Assembly (NCBI RefSeq): GCF_010119245.1
Contig: NZ_WNKG01000015.1
Location: 52,888-116,887 of the forward strand
Length of the DNA stretch: 64,000 bases
Direction of reading: 5' to 3'
Origin: Cyclobacterium salsum
GTDB taxonomy: Bacteria > Bacteroidota > Bacteroidia > Cytophagales > Cyclobacteriaceae
The position numbers and the translations under genes were made by a program. The notes under the pieces were generated by a model, which worked only from the letters and a program-made list of their open reading frames with translations, was not told where the DNA came from and did not search any database. Shown here piece after piece: positions 27,897 through 36,175 of this stretch. The stretch's first letter is position 1; each line of letters opens with the position of its first letter.

Positions 27897-29317
27897 TGGC
27901 AGGTGATAGCTATGATGCGGTAGTAGTGGGGTCCGGCCCCAATGGTCTAGCGGCAGCCATTACCTTGATTGAACGAGGTTTAAGGGTATTGCTGATCGAA
28001 GGAAAAGAGCAGGTGGGTGGCGGAATGCGTACCCATGAGCTTACGCTTCCCGGGTACAAGCACGATATCTGTTCTGCCATCCATCCACTTGCCGCATCTG
28101 CCCCTTTTTTTAAGAGCCTACCCCTGGAGGAGTATGGACTTCGCCTACTTCATCCACAGGTTCTGGCGGCACATCCATTATCGGACGGAACTTCGGTTTG
28201 TTTGCATCGTTCCCTTGCGCAAACCGCCGAAGAGCTTGAAGAAGATGGGGATCGCTACCTGGCATTAATGGAACCCATCGTTCGCAATTGGGAATCGTTG
28301 ACAGCAGATTTTTTGGGGCCATTGCGAATTCCGAGTAAACCGGTAGATCTGGCTGGGTTTGGTTTAAGGGCACTTCAACCGGCGACCTGGATGGCCAGGT
28401 CGTTTAAAACGGAGAAAATGCGCGCCTTATTTGCAGGAATGGCTGCACATGGCATTCAGCCCTTGAGTAACTGGGCCACCTCGGCCATTGCTTTGGTGCT
28501 GATGGCTGCCGGGCATGTAGGCGGTTGGCCGGTGGTCCGGGGAGGCTCGCAAGCACTGGCGGATGCCTTGCTGGCTTATTTTTTAGACAAAGGAGGAACC
28601 TTTAAAGCGGGTTGGATGGTGACCGATCTGCGAGAGCTGCCAAAATCAAAGGCGGTATTATTTGATACCAGTCCCCGGCATTTTGTACAAATTGCCGGAA
28701 AATCCTTTTCCCGGTTTTATAAATGGCAGCTGAACCGGTTTAGGTATGGAATGGGGGTCTTCAAAGTTGATTTTGCATTGGATGGGCCGGTTCCCTGGCG
28801 TTCAAAAGCGGCAAGAGAGGCTGGAACGGTCCATCTGGGAGGCAGTTTTTCCGAAATAGCCCGTTCTGAAGCGGCGGTTTGGGAAGGCACCTATCCGAAA
28901 AATCCCTATGTGCTGGTGGCGCAGCAATCGCTGGTAGATGCCAGTCGGGCACCGGTGGGGAAACACACCTTGTGGGCCTATTGCCACGTACCTCCCGGAA
29001 GCGATAAGGATATCAGCGAATTGGTAACCCGTCAAATTGAAGAAGCTGCTCCCGGTTTTCGCAAGCTAATACTGGCGAAATCGGTCTTAAATGCCCGGGA
29101 TTACGAAGCGTATAATCCCAATTACATCGGTGGGGATATCAATTCCGGAGTACAAGATATTTACCAATTATTTTCGAGGCCGGCACTAAGGATTTCTCCG
29201 TATCGCAGCTCGGCAAAAGGGATCTACCTATGTTCCTCCTCTACTCCCCCCGGTGGTGGGGTTCACGGTATGTGCGGATTTCATGCGGCCAAAAGTGTTT
29301 TAAAGGACTTATTTTAA
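27896..29317 (+). CDS. FAD-dependent oxidoreductase (phytoene desaturase-like)
   Basis: A 473-residue flavoprotein. The N-terminal dinucleotide-binding motif is VVVGSGPNGLAAAITLIERGLRVLLIEGKEQVGGGMRT (GxGxxG plus the E that binds ribose), and a C-terminal FAD-contact region STPPGGGVHGMCGFHAAKSVL is present, as in the phytoene desaturase / NAD(P)-FAD oxidoreductase group. There is no signal peptide, whereas the coupled partner has a Tat signal. No carotenoid genes adjoin it. Its start overlaps the stop of the aminotransferase gene by one base. Confidence 0.85.
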   Translation: MAGDSYDAVVVGSGPNGLAAAITLIERGLRVLLIEGKEQVGGGMRTHELTLPGYKHDICSAIHPLAASAPFFKSLPLEEYGLRLLHPQVLAAHPLSDGTSVCLHRSLAQTAEELEEDGDRYLALMEPIVRNWESLTADFLGPLRIPSKPVDLAGFGLRALQPATWMARSFKTEKMRALFAGMAAHGIQPLSNWATSAIALVLMAAGHVGGWPVVRGGSQALADALLAYFLDKGGTFKAGWMVTDLRELPKSKAVLFDTSPRHFVQIAGKSFSRFYKWQLNRFRYGMGVFKVDFALDGPVPWRSKAAREAGTVHLGGSFSEIARSEAAVWEGTYPKNPYVLVAQQSLVDASRAPVGKHTLWAYCHVPPGSDKDISELVTRQIEEAAPGFRKLILAKSVLNARDYEAYNPNYIGGDINSGVQDIYQLFSRPALRISPYRSSAKGIYLCSSSTPPGGGVHGMCGFHAAKSVLKDLF

Positions 29318-29451
29318 ATGCAATTTTTCGATTTTAAAATACATTTATTTTGATAAAATAAAAAAAAGAAATTTAAATTGTTTAAAATTGATTTTTAGCT
29401 ATTTTTGATTGGTGTTTAGATTGAAGTGTAGTACTTGGAACGAGGTAACGT

Positions 29452-31338
29452 ATGCGTTTTACGATGGGTTTATTTTTTCTGGGATGGGTTATTTTTTTGC
29501 CAGCCAGGTCCTCCGGTAGCTCTTATTCAGATTCGTTGGACTCATTGCTGCAACAGGCCAGTTCGTTGCAGTATGATAATACGGATATGGCTTTCTCGCT
29601 GACCCAACAGGCGAGAGAGTTGTTAGCGGGTAATCAGGAGCCACTACCACTGGCCAGGTTAAACAATCGGGAGGCCACGCTCCACTATATCTCTGGAAAT
29701 TATAATCGGGCACAGTATTATTTTGCCTTGGCCAAAGAATTTGGAGAAAGGGCAGATTCCAAAAAGGAAATTGTATACGCGATCAATGGAAGGGCATTGA
29801 TCCAAATGGTGGACAAGGAATACCCCAAAGCGCTGCAACTATTGGAAGAATGCATTGCCATCAATCAAGAAATGAGGGATAGCATCTCGCTGGCAAAAAA
29901 TCATTTTAATAGGGGAATTGCCTACGACGAAATGAGTCAATATGATCAATCCCTGGATAATTTAACTCAGGCACTGGCCTACCTCAAGGCGGATAGCCTG
30001 TCGGTGCTTACGCTTATGGTGAAAAACAGAATGGGTAAGGTTTTCCACCAATTGGGAAAAGGGGGACGGGCTGAAGATCTATTCCGGGAGGTGTTGGCAG
30101 CGGAATCCATCTTGACCAACTGGGAGAAGTCGTTTGCATTGTCAGGATTGGCGGCCATAAAACTGGAAAGGGGGGAATTGGAGGAAGCATTGAACGATGG
30201 GGAGCAAGCACTGGAAATAGCAGAAATCCACGGAGCCCATTGGGATTTGCAGCAAATAACAGGGCTTTTGAGTCGTATTTATCAGGAGCTGGGGATGTTT
30301 GATCAGGCGTATTATCATTTGAAAGCCCATAAAAGTCATAGTGATAGCCTTTACGATGCGGCAAAAGCCAGGCAAATGGCTCGTTTGGAGCTGAAACTTA
30401 CCCAAGCCGACAACCAGCGCCTAAGAGCCGAAATGGAGCGGGACCAGACCATGATCCAGCAGCAATACAAATTAATGGGCTTTTTGGTGCTCTTACTTTT
30501 TTTAATGGGGAGCATACTCTATTTCTTTAGCAAGCATTTGCGCCTCAAAGATAAATTTAACCGCTCCTTATCAAATAAAAACAAAGCGATAGGCGAACAG
30601 AAAGAACGAATCACACAACAAAACCTTGCCTTAAAGGAGTTGAATAGTACCCGGACAAGGCTTTTATCAATTATTTCGCATGATTTGCGATCACCAATAA
30701 ATGGTATTAAGCAGCTGCTGGATGTCCGAACTAAAAATCTTTTATCGGAAACGGAGGAACAAGAGGTTTTATGCCTCCTTTCGGATCAAATTCAAACCAC
30801 TGAGAATTTACTGAATGATTTGCTACAATGGGCCAATACCCAAATGGACGGGATGGTTGCCGAACCTGTCGAAGTGAATGTTGCAAAGATGATAGAAAGG
30901 ATAATGCAACAACTGGAGTTTCAGACAAGAGCAAAGTTTTTGGTCATTGACCACCATCGGGATCAGGAAATCCAGCCTGTAGCCTTGGTAGATAAAAATC
31001 ATTTTAAAATTATCATCCAGAATTTATTGGGGAATGCCATCAAATTCACTCCCGAATACGGGAAAATTGAGATCTTCTATACCGTTAGCGATCAAAACAT
31101 TTCCATCCATATCAAAGATTCAGGGGTAGGAATAGATGAAGCCCACCAGGATTTGATAAATGGAGGCGTAGACGTTCGGATTCCCTCCAAGGTAGGCACC
31201 CACGATGAAAAGGGAACCGGTCTTGGCTTGCTGCTGGTGAAGCAGTTTCTGGCGTTGAATGGCGGAAAAATGGATGTAACGAGCGTCCCCGGTGCTGGAA
31301 CCCGTTTCATACTCTATTTTAAGAGGAGGAAAATCTAA
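29452..31338 (+). CDS. TPR-containing sensor histidine kinase
   Basis: A 628-residue membrane kinase: signal peptide (1-20), a tetratricopeptide-repeat sensor region (about 35-320) likely in the periplasm, a coiled segment, one membrane helix (about 342-360), a second coiled coil, HisKA with H410 in IISHDLRSPINGI, and HATPase (about 510-628; NLLGNAIKF, DSGVGID, GTGLGLLLVKQFL). It lacks a receiver domain, so its partner regulator must be encoded elsewhere. TPR kinases are abundant in Bacteroidota. The gene is isolated, after an AT-rich 134-bp leader. Confidence 0.92.
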   Translation: MRFTMGLFFLGWVIFLPARSSGSSYSDSLDSLLQQASSLQYDNTDMAFSLTQQARELLAGNQEPLPLARLNNREATLHYISGNYNRAQYYFALAKEFGERADSKKEIVYAINGRALIQMVDKEYPKALQLLEECIAINQEMRDSISLAKNHFNRGIAYDEMSQYDQSLDNLTQALAYLKADSLSVLTLMVKNRMGKVFHQLGKGGRAEDLFREVLAAESILTNWEKSFALSGLAAIKLERGELEEALNDGEQALEIAEIHGAHWDLQQITGLLSRIYQELGMFDQAYYHLKAHKSHSDSLYDAAKARQMARLELKLTQADNQRLRAEMERDQTMIQQQYKLMGFLVLLLFLMGSILYFFSKHLRLKDKFNRSLSNKNKAIGEQKERITQQNLALKELNSTRTRLLSIISHDLRSPINGIKQLLDVRTKNLLSETEEQEVLCLLSDQIQTTENLLNDLLQWANTQMDGMVAEPVEVNVAKMIERIMQQLEFQTRAKFLVIDHHRDQEIQPVALVDKNHFKIIIQNLLGNAIKFTPEYGKIEIFYTVSDQNISIHIKDSGVGIDEAHQDLINGGVDVRIPSKVGTHDEKGTGLGLLLVKQFLALNGGKMDVTSVPGAGTRFILYFKRRKI

Positions 31339-31385
31339 ATTCGCCTATGGCAGAAGATCAAACAAGAGGAGTGGCTACAACCACT

Positions 31386-32687
31386 TTACCTGAAGGGGTA
31401 AACAAAATCGCCAAATCGTTCGTGAATGGCCCTATCCAATTCCTCCTGGTGTTCTGGTGCGGCAATTTTTTTAAGTTCATAGGCGCGCTGCCGAAGGTTT
31501 TTTCCGTACAGATAGGCAGCACCGTATTCCGTGACCACATAGTGCACATGTGCTCGGGTGGTTACTACTCCTGCCCCTTCTTTAAGGAAAGGGACGATTT
31601 TGGATTTACCTTTTTTGGTACCCGCCCGGAGTGCCATGATTGGCTTCCCGTCTTCGGACAGGGCAGCACCTCGCATAAAATCCATTTGACCACCGACACC
31701 GGAATAGTGATAACTGCCGATGGAATCGGCGCAAACCTGACCGGTCAGGTCTATTTCCACGCATGAATTGATGGAAATTACTTTCGGGTTTTTGCGGATG
31801 ACGGCGGTATCGTTGACATAGGCAGCTTCGTGAAAGGAATAGGCCGGATTATCATGGATACTATCATACACCTTTTTGGTACCGATCACAAAAGAGGATA
31901 CTACTTTGCCGGGGTGTTTTTTCTTAAACTTATTGGTGATAACACCTTTGTCCATCAAATCTATGACACCGTCTGAAAACATCTCCGTATGGATACCCAA
32001 ATCTTTGTGGTTGTGTAACGATTGAAGCACCGCATCGGGGATACCTCCGATTCCAAGTTGAAGGGTGGCACCGTCGTCGACCATTTCTGCGACAAATTTA
32101 CCGATTTTGTAATCGGCCTCGTCCAGCTTGGCGGAATAATCTACCTGTGGCAGGGGCTCGTCTACTTCAATGATCCGGTCAAATTTACTAACGTGGACCT
32201 GACCATCTCCCATGGTTCGGGGCATTTGTTGATTGATTTGCGCAATAATAAACGTTGCCGTTTCGACTGCCGGACGGGCCACATCCACAGAGGTGCCCAG
32301 GGAACAATATCCATGCCTGTCGGGAGGCGAAACCTGAATCATGGCAATATCTATTGGAAGGATGTTTTTTCTGAAAAGCCTTCCTATTTCACTTAAAAAA
32401 ATAGGTACATAGCCTCCTCTTTCACTATTTACTGCTTTTCGGACATTTTCGGAAACAAATAGCGAATTGATGTAAAAGCTGCCTTTGCAGGATTCATCGG
32501 CCAGAGGCATGTCACCCAGGGTGGTGATGGACACGATTTCCACATTTTCCAACTCCTCTTTTCGTTTTGAGAGGGCTTGTAGCAAAATGGTCGGCGTTGC
32601 CGCACTGCCATGAACAAAAACCCGTTGATGACTTTTTACCAGTTTCACCGCTTCCTCAGGACTTACCGCATTCAATTCTGTATTCAT
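31386..32687 (-). CDS. acetyl-CoA hydrolase/transferase family CoA-transferase
   Basis: A 433-residue cytoplasmic CoA-transferase of the acetyl-CoA hydrolase / 4-hydroxybutyrate CoA-transferase group. Conserved features are the N-terminal VKSHQRVFVHGSAATPTILLQAL, the TLQLGIGGIPDAVLQSL loop, the active-site glutamate E311 in SCVEIDLTGQV and the C-terminal THYVVTEYGAAYLYGKNLRQRAYEL-type end. It should exchange CoA between short-chain acids. Length is typical. It is a single gene, convergent with the TPR kinase. Confidence 0.9.
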   Translation of the reverse strand: MNTELNAVSPEEAVKLVKSHQRVFVHGSAATPTILLQALSKRKEELENVEIVSITTLGDMPLADESCKGSFYINSLFVSENVRKAVNSERGGYVPIFLSEIGRLFRKNILPIDIAMIQVSPPDRHGYCSLGTSVDVARPAVETATFIIAQINQQMPRTMGDGQVHVSKFDRIIEVDEPLPQVDYSAKLDEADYKIGKFVAEMVDDGATLQLGIGGIPDAVLQSLHNHKDLGIHTEMFSDGVIDLMDKGVITNKFKKKHPGKVVSSFVIGTKKVYDSIHDNPAYSFHEAAYVNDTAVIRKNPKVISINSCVEIDLTGQVCADSIGSYHYSGVGGQMDFMRGAALSEDGKPIMALRAGTKKGKSKIVPFLKEGAGVVTTRAHVHYVVTEYGAAYLYGKNLRQRAYELKKIAAPEHQEELDRAIHERFGDFVYPFR

Positions 32688-32929
32688 AGTTCAATTTCAA
32701 TCAAAGTGTTTCACTCATAAGGCCACCCTACCGCTAGGAAAAAGACATCCCAATTCGGCAACACCCAGCAGAAAATTGGACAAAGAAGCCAATTTCATTA
32801 TACATATCCTGGATGTCAATGGCGTGTATGTAAATTTACCCATTAATTTCTTTACAGACCAACTTTGAAAGCAGAACCTTCTATTGAGTTTAATGTGGCG
32901 AAATCGAAAGGAAATACCGGGAGACGGAT

Positions 32930-34009
32930 TCAGCGGGTCAGGGCATTTTTGACCATTATAAACTCCGATATGTTTTCCTGGTCTAAAATTCCTAAAAAAT
33001 GATTTGCTTCATAGACCAATGCTACTTTTTTATTTCCTGCGGCCATTTTCTTAAAAGCCTCCTGCAAGGGAAGTGAAATTTCCAGTTTTAAGGGACTTTG
33101 ATCGGCGACGTTTTCTACAGGGGTTTGGGGATCCCCTTGCTGTAGCCCGAGTACGATACCCTCCCTGCTGAGAATGCCAATAGGGCTGTCTTCCTTTACT
33201 ACCACGAAATGGATTGCCTGCCCTTCCAAAAGCTTATCGACAGCCTTTTGCAAGGGCGCGTCAAAGGCAAGGATGGGAAATTTACGCATCAACACATCTC
33301 CCACCTGATACCCTTCCAGAAAAGAGGATTGTTTCGTTTGGTTTACTTCTGCCTGAGCACCCAGAAATATAAAAATACCGATCAGTACCAGGACCGGGTT
33401 ATTAAATAACCCGAAAAATACAAACGCAATCGCTATCAGTTGCCCGGTTCCTCCCGCAATTTCAGTGGCCTTGATTCTGGACATTCCAGTGGATAGCAGG
33501 GCTCGTAACACCCGGCCTCCATCCATGGGAAAGGCTGGTATTAAATTGAATAACGCTAAAAAAAGATTGGCTGATGCCAGGAAAAGCCAGATACTTTTAC
33601 CGTTAAGGGTGCCTTCCTCTAATAACTCCAGGTCAAAACCGGTTAGGGAAACCAATAGGGATAGGACCAAAAATAACACGACATTCACCAAAGGACCGGC
33701 CAATGCTACTTTAAGTTCCTGCTTGGGATCTTCGGGAAGTTTTTCCAGTCTTGCCAGTCCTCCAATGGGTAAGAGAATGATATCCCTTGTCTGTATGCCA
33801 TACCGCTGCGCGGTAAGAGCATGTCCGAATTCATGCAAAATTACACATACAAAAATCAAAAGGACAAAAATGAGGGTCCACCCCGTGTCTATCCAGGGAG
33901 TACCGGATCTAACGTTAGAAATGACAATCCATAATAAGAGCAGCGAGAAAGTCCAATGAATGAACACTTTTATGCCGCTGTATTTTCCCAGGTATAATGA
34001 AAATTTCAT
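32930..34009 (-). CDS. site-2 protease (M50) with CBS domains
   Basis: About 359 residues. An intramembrane zinc protease: HExxH in VILHEFGHALTAQRYG and the third-ligand motif NLIPAFPMDGGRVLRALLS, among about six hydrophobic helices. The C-terminal 130 residues hold two CBS modules (VGDVLMRKFPILAFDAPLQKAVDKL and VENVADQSPLKLEISLPLQEAFKKM), a known combination (Rv2625-type). It may cleave membrane-bound regulators, with CBS domains sensing adenine nucleotides. I start at ATG 34009 (MKFSLYLGKYSGIKV...); the longer frame adds 14 unlikely residues. The start and upstream region belong to a 96-bp sequence repeated, inverted, at 57902-57997. Confidence 0.9.
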   Translation of the reverse strand: MKFSLYLGKYSGIKVFIHWTFSLLLLWIVISNVRSGTPWIDTGWTLIFVLLIFVCVILHEFGHALTAQRYGIQTRDIILLPIGGLARLEKLPEDPKQELKVALAGPLVNVVLFLVLSLLVSLTGFDLELLEEGTLNGKSIWLFLASANLFLALFNLIPAFPMDGGRVLRALLSTGMSRIKATEIAGGTGQLIAIAFVFFGLFNNPVLVLIGIFIFLGAQAEVNQTKQSSFLEGYQVGDVLMRKFPILAFDAPLQKAVDKLLEGQAIHFVVVKEDSPIGILSREGIVLGLQQGDPQTPVENVADQSPLKLEISLPLQEAFKKMAAGNKKVALVYEANHFLGILDQENISEFIMVKNALTR

Positions 34010-34100
34010 ATGTTTATAATTGTCTTTAAGTGGCCATATGGAATCTCGCATGCTTTATAATCATCCCTCTGTGTGTCGCCTCCATCATGCTCGATTTCAT
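34005..34100. repeat. 96-bp duplicated sequence, copy 1
   Basis: Covers the first codons and upstream region of the site-2 protease gene. Its reverse complement matches 57902-57997 without gaps at about 81 of 96 positions. Fully conserved parts include GAATCTCGCA, GTGTGTCGCC and CATGCTCGATTTCA. Confidence 0.8.
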
Positions 34101-34154
34101 GTATTTATTATTTGCTTTTAATAGGTTCTATGCCCGTTCAGAACCTTAATGAAG

Positions 34155-34246
34155 AGAATTTCGCATACTTTCTCCCAATAGCTATCGGGAGACCCTTTGT
34201 GCCTCACTTGCGTCATGCTTGGCTTCCGCTAGCAGGCTCGATTTAT
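34155..34246. repeat. degenerate third copy of the repeat with a nested palindrome
   Basis: The first 18 bases match copy 1 at 15 positions (GAAT-TCGCAT-CTTT), and later blocks (CCCT-TGT, CATGCT, CTCGATTT-ATG) recur in order with extra sequence between them. Inside it, 34171-34192 is a 22-bp palindrome with one mismatch around CCCAATAGCTATCGGG. I read it as an older direct copy carrying an insertion. Confidence 0.4.
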
Positions 34247-34421
34247 GGTAGTGCTTTGGACCGGGTACTAATAGAATGGGGTGTTGGTAGTAATACTTAA
34301 TGTAAAAATAGGGCTTAGATTCTAATTTACAAGTAGTCCGAAACAATGAAATTGGAAGTGCCGATATTGTTTCCTGGAGAGCCTTTCATTTAGGCAAATG
34401 TAGATTTTGATTTCCTTTTTA

Positions 34422-34429
34422 TACCTTTG
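34422..34429 (+). promoter_or_regulatory. Bacteroidota-type promoter element of the OsmC operon
   Basis: TACCTTTG, followed by CA, matches TAnnTTTG and lies about 65 bp before the osmC-like start. No TTTG at the ideal 19-21 bp upstream spacing. Confidence 0.5.
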
Positions 34430-34494
34430 CAGTGCTTATCCTCCGTTGGTAAGTTATGGACAATTGACCAAAATTTGTTATTTTCGAACTCGAA

Positions 34495-34911
34495 ATGAAT
34501 AAAAAACAGATCACCCTTCGCATGATTACTGATCATGAATACGAATCAGTAAACGCAACTGGAAATAAAGTTCAGATCGATATGTACGCTGGCGCGGAAA
34601 AACAGCACCAATCACCCATGGAATTGCTATTATCCGGACTGGCGGGCTGCTCGGCAGTGGATACGGTATTGATGATGAAAAAGAAGCGCCGAAAAGTGCA
34701 GGATTTTAAAATCGAGGCCGAGGGCTTGCGGAATGATGGCACTCCCTCTTTTTATAAGACCATCCAGTTGCATTTTGTTTTAACATCCCCGGATGCAACC
34801 GAAAAGGAATTTGAAAAAGTAGTCAAATTGGCAGTAGATAAATACTGTTCGGTGGCATCCTCTTTAAAATCTGAAATCACTTACACCACCGAAGTAGTCA
34901 GGCCGGAATGA
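34495..34911 (+). CDS. OsmC family protein (peroxide-scavenging type)
   Basis: A 138-residue cytoplasmic protein. The two redox cysteines of the OsmC/Ohr family are present: C52 in SGLAGCSAVDTVL and the second in VDKYCSVASSL (about residue 120). Such proteins reduce organic hydroperoxides; the short form here resembles YhfA-like OsmC members. It starts a probable four-gene run, overlapping the next small gene by four bases (ATGA). Confidence 0.9.
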   Translation: MNKKQITLRMITDHEYESVNATGNKVQIDMYAGAEKQHQSPMELLLSGLAGCSAVDTVLMMKKKRRKVQDFKIEAEGLRNDGTPSFYKTIQLHFVLTSPDATEKEFEKVVKLAVDKYCSVASSLKSEITYTTEVVRPE

Positions 34912-35147
34912 GGGTAGTCAACGAAAAGAATAAAGAGGGGGTTAGAATTACCATTTTTGATTGGAACAATAAATACCTGATCAAATTTGAGGACGGGGGC
35001 ATGGAGCAGACTTTCAAAGTTTCGGCAATGGATGTCTTGGAGGAAGCGTCATTGGAATTGTTGCTAGAAGGCGAATTTTTTGAACAGGTAAAAGAAAGGT
35101 TTAACGAAATGCATCAATCCCTTCAAAATGCTATGAAAAATTTTTAA
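34908..35147 (+). CDS. conserved hypothetical protein, 79 residues
   Basis: A 79-residue soluble protein with two short strands (GVRITIFDWNNKYLIKFEDGGMEQTFKV) and an acidic/aromatic C-terminal helix. I do not recognise a named family. It overlaps osmC by four bases, so it is translated with it, and the sensor lipoprotein follows closely. Confidence 0.75.
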   Translation: MRVVNEKNKEGVRITIFDWNNKYLIKFEDGGMEQTFKVSAMDVLEEASLELLLEGEFFEQVKERFNEMHQSLQNAMKNF

Positions 35148-35173
35148 CTTTGTTTATATTTAAATATTCAAAG

Positions 35174-36175
35174 ATGAAATATTTATTTTTCACACTAATT
35201 TCCATTTTATTGTTTTCTTCCGCCTGCCAATCAGATCCTAATCAGGCGCATCAACAGCATTTTCAATTGCTGGACACTGTGATAAAAAAGGTGGAAGCGG
35301 ATTTAACTCCTTTGGAAGCAGACATTTCAGCTTTAGCTGATTATTCATCGTTTTTATTCCAAAAAGCTGATAGTCTGGTTCCCCTTGGAGACGACAGCAA
35401 GTTTATTTCTGACGAAAAGGGCTTTATTTATAATAAGAATGAATCAGGAGAGGAAAGTACGGTTTTTGTTTCTATCCTGGCCGAAAATAAGCCCCTTGCT
35501 CTTCGTGAAATTCACACCACCGCGTTATTGGATAGTGCTTTTATAGAAGTTTTGGAAAAACGGAAAATAGTATGTCAGGTTTATTTCAATGCGGCCAGCC
35601 ATTTCAATCGATTATACCCTCCCTATGACCTTTTAAATTCACTTGACCCGGAAATAGATATAACGGCCTTTAATTTTTATTACCTGGCAGACGAAACCCG
35701 AAACCCCAACAGGAAGGCTGTTTGGGTGGAGGAGGTCTACATTGATCCGGTTGGGAGAGGATGGATTTTATCGCTGATTCATCCGGTTTATCATGAAAAT
35801 GAGTTAAAAGGGGTACTGGGTTTTGATATTACACTTTTTGACTTGATGAATGCCTTTCTGGAAAAGTCAGACAAAAAACTGATGCTCGTAGACAGCCAGG
35901 GTACTATCGTTGCGGGCAAAGCAGAGGCGATCGAAGCATTGAGTATGCCACCATTAAAAAATCACGCCTATATTCAAACCATTCAATCAGACAATTTCCG
36001 GAAGGAGAATTTTAATCTGTATAAAAGCAAAAGCAAGGAAGTAAGGCAAATGGCTTCCAAATTTCTGTTGGAAAAAGAAAACTACCATAGTTTTGAATTG
36101 GGGGGGAGGCTGTTTGAAGCCTATTGCAAGCGAATGAATTTAATGGACTGGTACTTATTGGATATCCATGACTAA
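35174..36175 (+). CDS. sensor lipoprotein with a Cache-like (PDC) domain
   Basis: About 333 residues. Starting at the ATG at 35174 gives a lipoprotein signal with lipobox FSSAC (Cys18); an ATG eight codons earlier is less likely. The mature protein starts with a helical segment, then PDC/Cache-like sensor sequence: ...AASHFNRLYPPYDLL, RKAVWVEEVYIDPVGRGWILSLIHPVYHENELKGVLGFDITLFDLM, and MLVDSQGTIVAGKAE, as in methyl-accepting and kinase sensor regions but without any output domain. It overlaps the hybrid kinase gene by eight bases, so it probably binds a ligand and passes the signal to that kinase. Confidence 0.8.
   Translation: MKYLFFTLISILLFSSACQSDPNQAHQQHFQLLDTVIKKVEADLTPLEADISALADYSSFLFQKADSLVPLGDDSKFISDEKGFIYNKNESGEESTVFVSILAENKPLALREIHTTALLDSAFIEVLEKRKIVCQVYFNAASHFNRLYPPYDLLNSLDPEIDITAFNFYYLADETRNPNRKAVWVEEVYIDPVGRGWILSLIHPVYHENELKGVLGFDITLFDLMNAFLEKSDKKLMLVDSQGTIVAGKAEAIEALSMPPLKNHAYIQTIQSDNFRKENFNLYKSKSKEVRQMASKFLLEKENYHSFELGGRLFEAYCKRMNLMDWYLLDIHD

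Larger units (their letters stand above)
34010..34494. other. intergenic region with repeats and a promoter
   Basis: About 485 bp between divergent genes. It holds copy 1 of the 96-bp repeat (to 34100), a degenerate related block with a CCCAATAGCTATCGGG palindrome (34155-34246), and a TAnnTTTG element (34422-34429) for the OsmC operon. A 75-codon plus-strand frame at 34073-34300 runs through these repeats and is not accepted as a gene. Confidence 0.5.

Noticed and set aside
29344..29362. TTTATTTT/AAAATAAA inverted repeat
   Set aside because: It is a pure A/T repeat in a very AT-rich leader, so it is likely chance.
34073..34300. 75-codon plus-strand frame
   Set aside because: It runs through the repeat copies and palindrome and has no protein-like character.
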